Below are positions 58,692 through 64,000 of a stretch of DNA of 64,000 nucleotides, one piece after another. A program made the position numbers and the translations under genes. The notes beneath the pieces are model-generated. The model ran no database searches. It was not told the origin of the DNA and was given only the letters and a program-made list of their open reading frames with translations. Each line of letters starts with the position of its first letter. The first letter of the stretch is position 1. The DNA is from Chiayiivirga sp. GTDB taxonomy: Bacteria; Pseudomonadota; Gammaproteobacteria; Xanthomonadales; Xanthomonadaceae. The DNA lies in the NCBI GenBank assembly GCA_022647565.1, contig JALCLA010000002.1:372001-436000 (forward strand), in the 5' to 3' direction.

Positions 58692-59696
58692 CTACCCGCG
58701 CCTGACGGTCGTGTTGCCTGGCGAATGAACCACCGGTACGCGCAACTCGTCCGCCGCTCGCCGGGGATGCCACTGGTCGATCAGGTACAGCGGCCGCGCC
58801 TTCGACTCCATGTAGAGCCGGCCGAGATACTCGCCCATGATGCCCAAGGCCATGAGTTGCAGGCCGCCGAGGAAAAGGATCACGGCCATCAACGAGGGAT
58901 AGCCCGCTACCGGATCGCCCCAAAGCAGGGTCTTGAGCACGATCCACGCGCCCGCGCCGAAAGCCACGACAGCGGTGAACACGCCGACATAAGTGGCGAT
59001 GCGCAGCGGCGCGGTGGAGAACGAGGTGATGCCTTCCAGCGCGAAGTTCCACAGCTTCCAGTAGTTGAACTTGCTGCTGCCTGCATGGCGCGGATCGCGG
59101 TGGTAGGGCAGCGCGACCTGGCGCAAGCCAACCCACGCGAACAAGCCCTTCATGAAGCGCTGGCGTTCGCGCAGGCCGCGCAAGGCCTCGACCGCACGCC
59201 GCGACAGCAAGCGGAAATCGCCGGTGTCGCGCGGAATTGGCGTGGACGAGAGCCAGTCCATCACGCGGTAGAACGCGGCGGCGGTGAAGCGCTTGAACCA
59301 GGTCTCCCCGTCGCGCTCAAGGCGCGTACCGAACACGGCGTCGTAGCCCTCACGCCATTTCGCCACGAATTCGGGGATGAGTTCGGGCGGGTCTTGCAGG
59401 TCGGCGTCGATCACCACCACCGCATCGGCGTCGGCGTGGTCGAGTCCGGCGGTGAGCGCCAGCTCCTTGCCGAAATTGCGCGCCAGCTTCAGACCGGCAG
59501 CGCGCGGATCGGCGGCGATCAAGGCTTCGATCACGGCCCACGTGTCGTCGCGGCTGCCATCGTCGACATAGATCACGCGACAGACCGTCGCCCCGAGGCC
59601 ATCGAACACCGGCGCAAGCCGTGCGTGGAACTCGCGCAAGCCCTCGCTCTCGTTGTAAGCCGGAACCACCACGTCCAGCGTGCAGTGCGGGTCCAT
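58692..59696 (-). CDS. Family 2 glycosyltransferase (DPM1/GtrB-like, polyprenyl-phosphate sugar transfer)
   Basis: A 334-residue enzyme. The GT-A domain is seen in LDVVVPAYNESEGLREFH, VIYVDDGSRDDTWAVIEAL, LARNFGKELALTAGLDHAD, VVVIDADLQDPPELIPEF (DxD), and DTGDFRLLSRRAVEALRGL. Two transmembrane helices at the end (about 230-295) with SSKFNYWKLWNFALEGITSF match GtrB/DPM1-type enzymes that load a sugar on polyprenyl phosphate. A strong Shine-Dalgarno AAGGAGG lies at 59709-59703 before the ATG at 59696. An earlier in-frame start (59765) would overlap the arsR operator and is unlikely. Confidence 0.92.
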   Translation of the reverse strand: MDPHCTLDVVVPAYNESEGLREFHARLAPVFDGLGATVCRVIYVDDGSRDDTWAVIEALIAADPRAAGLKLARNFGKELALTAGLDHADADAVVVIDADLQDPPELIPEFVAKWREGYDAVFGTRLERDGETWFKRFTAAAFYRVMDWLSSTPIPRDTGDFRLLSRRAVEALRGLRERQRFMKGLFAWVGLRQVALPYHRDPRHAGSSKFNYWKLWNFALEGITSFSTAPLRIATYVGVFTAVVAFGAGAWIVLKTLLWGDPVAGYPSLMAVILFLGGLQLMALGIMGEYLGRLYMESKARPLYLIDQWHPRRAADELRVPVVHSPGNTTVRRG

Positions 59697-59759
59697 CGCA
59701 TCCTCCTTGGGCGGGCGAATGCTAAACCACCCCGTTGCAGGCTTGACTCGTCTCACCAC

Positions 59760-59783
59760 TTCCATAATTCTGGAATTATGGAA
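59760..59783. promoter_or_regulatory. 24-bp palindromic operator over the arsR start
   Basis: Two 11-bp arms (59760-59770 TTCCATAATTC and 59773-59783 its reverse complement) are perfectly symmetric around TG. The element covers the arsR ATG (59778-59780) and a -10-like TAATTC (59765-59770), with a -35-like TTGACT 16 bp upstream (59743-59748). An ArsR dimer bound here would stop its own transcription. Confidence 0.7.
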
Positions 59784-60095
59784 TTAAAGTCCGCCCTGGC
59801 TGCCTTGAACGCCCTGTCGCATGAGCATCGCCTGGGTGCCGTGCGCCAATTGATCCAGGCCGGCCCCGACGGCATGCCCGTCGGCGCGCTGCGCGAAGCA
59901 CTGGCGATCCCGCCCGCCACGCTCACGGCGCACCTCAACCTGCTGCGCGCGGCGGGACTGGTGCGCGACCAGCGCGAAGGGCGTGTAATCCGCCTTTTCG
60001 CCGACTACGCCCAGATGAACGCGTTGCTCGGCTATCTCACCGAGAACTGCTGTGCCGGCACGCCAGGCGAATGCCGCCCCGAGGCTTGTGCATGA
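59778..60095 (+). CDS. arsR: ArsR-family metal(loid)-responsive repressor
   Basis: A 105-residue winged-helix repressor: MELKSALAALNALSHEHRLGAVRQL, the helix-turn-helix in MPVGALREALAIPPATLTAHLNLLRAAGLV, and the wing RDQREGRVIRLFADY. The classical ELCVCDL site is absent; instead four C-terminal cysteines (Cys91, 92, 99, 104 in ENCCAGTPGECRPEACA) are present, like the C-terminal three-cysteine site of the Acidithiobacillus ArsR. Arsenite is the likely signal. The ATG is in the operator; the stop overlaps the arsC ATG in ATGA. Confidence 0.92.
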   Translation: MELKSALAALNALSHEHRLGAVRQLIQAGPDGMPVGALREALAIPPATLTAHLNLLRAAGLVRDQREGRVIRLFADYAQMNALLGYLTENCCAGTPGECRPEACA

Positions 60096-60481
60096 AGCGC
60101 GTGCTCTTCGTTTGCGTGGAGAACTCCAACCGCAGCCAGATGGCGGAAGCCTTTGCACGCCTGCACGGCGGCGCCGATGTCGACGCGCACAGCGCCGGTT
60201 CGCGTCCGTCCGGGCAGATCAATCCCAAGGCGCTGCGCTTCATGGCCGAGCTTGGCTACGACCTCTCGACGCAATGCTCCAAGTCGCTGGCCGAGATCGA
60301 TGGCCTCGATTTCGACGCGGTGATCACCATGGGCTGCGGCGACAACTGCCCCTGGGTGCCGGCCAAGCGGCGCGAAGACTGGGCGCTACCGGACCCCAGG
60401 CACTTCGACGACGACGGCTATCGCGCGGTGCGCGACGAGATTTCGGCGCGGGTGAGGGCGCTGCTGCGCTCGCTGGGATAA
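60092..60481 (+). CDS. arsC: Arsenate reductase, low-molecular-weight phosphatase type
   Basis: A 129-residue enzyme of the LMW-PTP/ArsC fold. The P-loop is at the N-terminus: MKRVLFVCVENSNRSQMAEA, with C-x5-R in CVENSNR; then HSAGSRPSG, and the late acid loop VITMGCGDNCPWVPAKRREDWALPDP with the catalytic Asp in the LPDP segment. Cys in GCGDNC support a thioredoxin-linked relay. It reduces arsenate to arsenite. Coupled to arsR by four bases; the export or uptake gene that should follow is only a remnant (60478-60600). Confidence 0.94.
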   Translation: MKRVLFVCVENSNRSQMAEAFARLHGGADVDAHSAGSRPSGQINPKALRFMAELGYDLSTQCSKSLAEIDGLDFDAVITMGCGDNCPWVPAKRREDWALPDPRHFDDDGYRAVRDEISARVRALLRSLG

Positions 60482-60600
60482 AACGCAAACTCGCCGCAGA
60501 GTTCCTCGGCACGCTGCTGCTGCTCGCCACCGTCGTGGGCTCGGGCGTCATGGGTACAGATCTGGCGCAGGGCAACGACGCACTCGCGTGGTCGCGCGCC
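60478..60600 (+). pseudogene. Aquaporin (MIP family, AqpS-like) remnant
   Basis: In frame from 60478 the translation is IKRKLAAEFLGTLLLLATVV then GSGVMGTDLAQGNDAL, which is the start of a MIP-family channel (KRKLAAEFLGT is the usual opening). The expected ATG is ATA (60478-60480), overlapping the arsC TAA, so an original ATGA junction seems to have become ATAA. After about 38 codons the similarity stops and the frame runs into unrelated sequence towards the end of mtgA; a MIP protein is about 230 residues. So the channel gene lost its start and most of its body. Confidence 0.7.
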
Positions 60601-60628
60601 ACTGGCTCGATGCACCGGACACCTCCTC

Positions 60629-61366
60629 TCACTCGGAACCACCGAGGTAATCCGGCCCGCCCAGCTGCCGCACCTGGCGCTGGATCCAGGCCTGGCGTCG
60701 CAGCACGTAGGCCGATGGCGCCTCGACCTTGAGTTGCTTCGGATTGGGCAGCACCGCCGCGAGGCGCGCGCTCTCCGCGGCCGTGAGCTGCGCCGCCGAT
60801 TTGCGGAAGTATCGCCGTGCCGCCGCCTCCGCGCCGTACACGCCATCGCCGAACTCGGCGATGTTGGCGTAGACCTCGACGATGCGCGACTTCGGCCAAA
60901 GGGATTCGATCAGCATCGTGTAATACGCCTCCAACCCCTTGCGCAGCCAGCTCCGGCCACTCCACAGGAACAGGTTCTTCGCCACTTGCTGGCTGATCGT
61001 GCTGGCGCCACGACTGCCGCCGCGCTCGCGTTCATCCAGCGCGTCGCGGATCGCTTCCACGTCAAATCCGTCGTGCCGCGGAAATTTCTGGTCTTCCGCC
61101 GCCACCAGCGCGATCGGCAACTGCGGCGAGATTGCCGCGGCATCGACCCAGCGATAGTCGAGGCGGAATGCCTCTTCGCCTGCACGCGAAGCATCCCAGC
61201 GCCGCGCCAGCATGAAGGCACTGGTGGGCGGATCGACCCAACGCAACACCAATACCGGCAGCACGCTGGCCACGAAGGCGACGAGCACAACGATCAGCAG
61301 GCGCCGACGCCAGCGCGGTCGCGGTTTGCGAAACAGGTTCTTCCTGAAGCCGAGTCTCGAACCCAT
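60629..61366 (-). CDS. mtgA: Monofunctional biosynthetic peptidoglycan transglycosylase MtgA
   Basis: A 245-residue GT51 enzyme that polymerises lipid II glycan strands. A single N-terminal transmembrane helix ([20 protein letters not shown]) is followed by the GT51 motifs: [14 protein letters not shown] (catalytic Glu), [17 protein letters not shown], and [22 protein letters not shown]. The C-terminal [20 protein letters not shown] is also usual. Start chosen at ATG 61366; the frame goes on upstream without MtgA-like sequence. Its 3' end touches the aquaporin remnant. Confidence 0.95.
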   Translation of the reverse strand: MGSRLGFRKNLFRKPRPRWRRRLLIVVLVAFVASVLPVLVLRWVDPPTSAFMLARRWDASRAGEEAFRLDYRWVDAAAISPQLPIALVAAEDQKFPRHDGFDVEAIRDALDERERGGSRGASTISQQVAKNLFLWSGRSWLRKGLEAYYTMLIESLWPKSRIVEVYANIAEFGDGVYGAEAAARRYFRKSAAQLTAAESARLAAVLPNPKQLKVEAPSAYVLRRQAWIQRQVRQLGGPDYLGGSE

Positions 61367-61437
61367 GGCGCGGCGGCTTGAACCGGATGGTGCGGGCCAC
61401 CATAGTCGCAGACTCGCTCCGTTCCCGACATTGCGCC

Positions 61438-62343
61438 ATGACCGACCTCGCCGACGACGACGTGCTGCATCGATTCCTGCTGGAGCGCTCCGGCGTGCGC
61501 GGCGTGCTGGTGCGGCTGGACCAGACCTGGAAGACGGTGCGCGCGCGCGCGGACTATCCCGAGGCAGTCTCGGCCTGGCTGGGTGAAGCCCTGGCGGCAT
61601 CCGCGCTGTTCACCGGTCACGCCAAGATCGACGGCCGCCTCAGCATCCAGCTCAAGGGACAAGCACCGTTGCGCAGCCTGTTCACCGAATGCGCGCAACG
61701 CGACGGTGGCGGCGGCACCTTGCGCGGACTCGCGCGCTGGCAGGCGCCCGTGCCCGCGGTGCTGTCACCGACCGAACTGGGCGAGAACGCGATGCTGGCA
61801 ATCACGATCGAGTCGCAGCCCGAAGGCGCACGCGAACCGATGCGCTACCAGGGTCTGGTGGGCCTGCAGGCCGAAAGCCTGAGCGCCGCGTTCGAAGCCT
61901 ACTTCGCCCAGTCCGAGCAACTTCCCACCCGTATCCTGCTCAGTGCCGATGCGCGGCGCGCGGTCGGCTTGATGCTGCAGTTGCTGCCCGGACAGGACCC
62001 CGACCCCGATGCCTGGCCGCGCGCCCAGGCCCTGTTCGAAACCCTCGGCCCCGACGAGTTGCGCGCGAGTTCGCCGCAGGACCTGCTCTATCGCCTCTTC
62101 CACGAGGAAGGCGTGCGCCTCCTCGCCAGCCAACCACTGGGCTTTGCCTGTTCCTGCTCGCGTGAGCGCGTCGGAGGCATGCTGCTCAGCCTCGGGCGCG
62201 AGGAAGCTTTCCTCGCCCTGCAGGACGACATGGCCGAGGTGATCTGCGAGTTCTGCAACGAGCACTATCGCTTCGATCGCGTCGATCTGGAGCAACTGTT
62301 CGCCGGCGGCGGCAGCTCCCCGGGGCCGCGCACCGCGCAGTAG
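61438..62343 (+). CDS. hslO: Redox-regulated chaperone Hsp33
   Basis: Hsp33 is turned on by oxidative unfolding and holds other proteins from aggregating. The 301-residue protein begins [20 protein letters not shown], has the strand [18 protein letters not shown] and the [17 protein letters not shown] loop, and ends with the zinc site [12 protein letters not shown] (C-x-C) and [10 protein letters not shown] (C-x2-C), about 34 residues apart. All four redox cysteines are present. ATG 61438 is preferred over an in-frame ATG at 61378. Confidence 0.96.
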   Translation: MTDLADDDVLHRFLLERSGVRGVLVRLDQTWKTVRARADYPEAVSAWLGEALAASALFTGHAKIDGRLSIQLKGQAPLRSLFTECAQRDGGGGTLRGLARWQAPVPAVLSPTELGENAMLAITIESQPEGAREPMRYQGLVGLQAESLSAAFEAYFAQSEQLPTRILLSADARRAVGLMLQLLPGQDPDPDAWPRAQALFETLGPDELRASSPQDLLYRLFHEEGVRLLASQPLGFACSCSRERVGGMLLSLGREEAFLALQDDMAEVICEFCNEHYRFDRVDLEQLFAGGGSSPGPRTAQ

Positions 62344-62361
62344 GACGAGGCCCGCGCCGCG

Positions 62362-64000
62362 CTACGGCGTCCGGCGCAAGACCGCGGCCGGGGCTGGCCG
62401 CGCCAGCAGGAAGCCCTGACCGAACTCGCAGCCAATCTCGCGCAAGGCGTGCAGCTGCGCCGGCGTCTCGATCCCTTCGGCCACGATCTCCAGTCCGAGC
62501 GATGCGCCCAGCGCGTGGATCGCGCGCAACACCGTGGGTGCATTGCCGGGCGCCACGGTGCCGATCGGTGCGACGAATGAGCGATCGATCTTGAGGATGT
62601 GCAGCGGAAACCGGTGCAGGTAGCTGAGCGACGAGTACCCCGTGCCGAAATCATCCAGCGCGATGCGTACCCCGAGCTGCCCCAACTCCGTCATCACCCG
62701 ATGCACCTGCTCGGGTTCTTCCAGCAGGGCGCGCTCGGTGACCTCGATGCGCAAGCGACGCGGGTCGAGTTCGTAGCGCTGCAACTGGCGCGTCAGGTCA
62801 TCCACGAACATCGGCAAGCGCAGGTGCTTGGCACCGACGTTGATGCCGATGTAGGCCTGCTCGTCGAGCAGGTCATGCGCTTGTGCGAACGCCGATTCGT
62901 AGACCTGCCAATCGATCGCTTCCGCCAGGCCCGACTCCTCGGCCTGTTCCAGGAATTCGCCGGGCGCCACCAGGCCCTGCAGCGGATGGCGCCAGCGCAG
63001 CAGGGTTTCATAGCCCACCACCTTGCCATCGGCGAGCGCGATGATCGGCTGGAACACCGGCTCGAACTCGTTGCGCGCCAGCGCCCGGCGCAGGTTGCCT
63101 TCCAGTTCCAGCTGCCGCAACGCTTCGCGCCGCAGGGCTTCGTCGAACATCTCGTAGCGGCGGCGACCCTTGGCCTTGGCCCGGTACAGCGCCACATCGG
63201 CATCTCGCAACAGTTCCTCGCCGGTGCTGTAATGCGGTTGCGCAATCGCGATGCCGATGCTGGTGGAACTGTAGAGATCCTTGCCGCCGGCACGGATCGG
63301 CTCGTCCAGTGCCGCGATGATCGCAGCCGCGATCTCGGTCGCATCCTGGGCCGCCGCGATCGGTTCGAGCAGGATCGCGAACTCGTCGCCACCGAGCCGC
63401 GCCACCAGCCCGCGACCCTCGGCCCGCTGCGCGATGCGCGCGCCGGCCTCCTTCAGCAACTCGTCGCCGATCAGGTGCCCGACCGAATCGTTCACCACCT
63501 TGAACCGGTCAAGGTCGAGGAACAGGACCGCGAAGCGGCGTTCCGGGTGGCGCGAATAGCGATCCAGCGCCTCGCTCAATCGGCCCAGCAGGTGAGCGCG
63601 GTTGGGCAAGCCGGTGAGGGCATCGTGCATCGCCGCGTGGCGCAGGCGGCTCTCGGCCCGCTCGCGCTCGGCGATCTGCTCGCGCAGCACGCGATTCGTC
63701 TCGAACAGGGCTTCGGTGCGCTCCACCACGCGCTGCTCGAGTTCGGTGTTGGCCAGTCGCAGCGATTCGGCAGCGCGCTTGCGCTGCAGCGCATTGGCGA
63801 TGTGGTAGGAAACGAAGGTGAGGATTTCCTGGTCGCGCACGCTGTAGCGGTGCGAGGCATCGTAGCTCTGCACCGCCAGCACGCCCACGGTTCGCTCGTC
63901 GCAGATCAGCGGCACGCCGAGCCAGCTCGCCGCCAGCGCACCGACGCTCAACACGATGTCGCCGGCGCGCAGTTCGTCGATCCTGGCGCGATCGGCAAGC
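62362..64000 (-). CDS. GAF-GGDEF-EAL cyclic-di-GMP signalling protein (N-terminus beyond window)
   Basis: The frame is open to the right edge, so the N-terminus is cut off. The visible 545 residues start in a GAF-like sensor ([20 protein letters not shown]), then a coiled coil (about 75-110 of the visible part), a GGDEF domain with [15 protein letters not shown] and [12 protein letters not shown] (intact GGDEF), and an EAL domain with [10 protein letters not shown] (E-T-L in place of E-A-L), [47 protein letters not shown] and GFLLARP. All metal and catalytic acids of EAL are present despite the A to T change, so it may both make and break cyclic di-GMP. Convergent with hslO. Confidence 0.94.
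   Translation of the reverse strand, partial: LADRARIDELRAGDIVLSVGALAASWLGVPLICDERTVGVLAVQSYDASHRYSVRDQEILTFVSYHIANALQRKRAAESLRLANTELEQRVVERTEALFETNRVLREQIAERERAESRLRHAAMHDALTGLPNRAHLLGRLSEALDRYSRHPERRFAVLFLDLDRFKVVNDSVGHLIGDELLKEAGARIAQRAEGRGLVARLGGDEFAILLEPIAAAQDATEIAAAIIAALDEPIRAGGKDLYSSTSIGIAIAQPHYSTGEELLRDADVALYRAKAKGRRRYEMFDEALRREALRQLELEGNLRRALARNEFEPVFQPIIALADGKVVGYETLLRWRHPLQGLVAPGEFLEQAEESGLAEAIDWQVYESAFAQAHDLLDEQAYIGINVGAKHLRLPMFVDDLTRQLQRYELDPRRLRIEVTERALLEEPEQVHRVMTELGQLGVRIALDDFGTGYSSLSYLHRFPLHILKIDRSFVAPIGTVAPGNAPTVLRAIHALGASLGLEIVAEGIETPAQLHALREIGCEFGQGFLLARPAPAAVLRRTP

Overview
The window is GC-rich DNA with dense, often translationally coupled genes on both strands. Gene content points to a gammaproteobacterium of the Lysobacterales (Xanthomonadales): thiG-trmB, cysJIH, a metX-metB-hom operon under a SAM-I riboswitch, Hanks kinases with TPR tails paired with ECF sigma factors, GTAG-type REP palindromes, and secreted proteins ending in a short GFE tail. 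A family or genus cannot be fixed from this sequence; the assignment is inference. No rRNA, tRNA, CRISPR array, prophage or intact insertion sequence was seen. Most of the window looks like housekeeping chromosome with a few accessory patches.

Layout. 1-6081: end of a GNAT acetyltransferase, thiG-trmB, a palindromic repeat pair, an SLC13-type permease and a secreted beta-helix protein. 6119-9529: a Ser/Thr kinase-TPR receptor divergent from an ECF sigma factor, sharing a 12-bp palindrome. 9578-13871: assimilatory sulfate reduction (cysJ-cysI-cysH). 14112-19243: an RND efflux pump (lipoprotein adaptor and permease) and a TrmH-family RNA methylase. 19322-24113: two peptidase-like secreted proteins, MscL, an FAH-family hydrolase, a small membrane protein and a Rieske protein. 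24134-27688: a giant hybrid histidine kinase. 27824-32460: a tightly coupled five-gene operon, GTPase-YceI-cytochrome b561-YceI-GTPase. 32520-34208: a glutaredoxin-like protein and L-serine dehydratase.

34461-35155 holds two tandem paralogous small secreted four-cysteine proteins, each followed by a GAAA-loop hairpin. 35367-40167 is the methionine branch (metX-metB-hom plus a phosphoesterase) behind a SAM-I riboswitch. 40320-43270 has a decayed gene and an orphan MacB/FtsX-type permease. 43345-46870 encodes three exported proteins. 46879-50725 is a signalling operon in which a Hanks kinase, a NarX-type histidine kinase and a LuxR-type response regulator are coupled by ATGA overlaps. 50793-53787 is a fatty-acid desaturase with its ferredoxin reductase and a divergent TetR regulator, with a strong operator between. 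53905-57779: prfC, a hemolysin III protein, an ECF sigma factor with a membrane partner, and a CBS protein. 57886-58015 is a nested REPIN-like/MITE-like palindrome. 58224-60600: an ABA4-like membrane protein with a glycosyltransferase, then arsR-arsC with the remnant of an aquaporin. 60629-64000: mtgA, hslO and a GGDEF-EAL protein cut by the window edge.

The most unusual items are the GTPase/YceI/b561 operon, the four-cysteine peptide pair with its RNA hairpins, the SAM-I riboswitch with a plausible Shine-Dalgarno-sequestering platform, the three-kinase signalling operon and the nested REPIN element.
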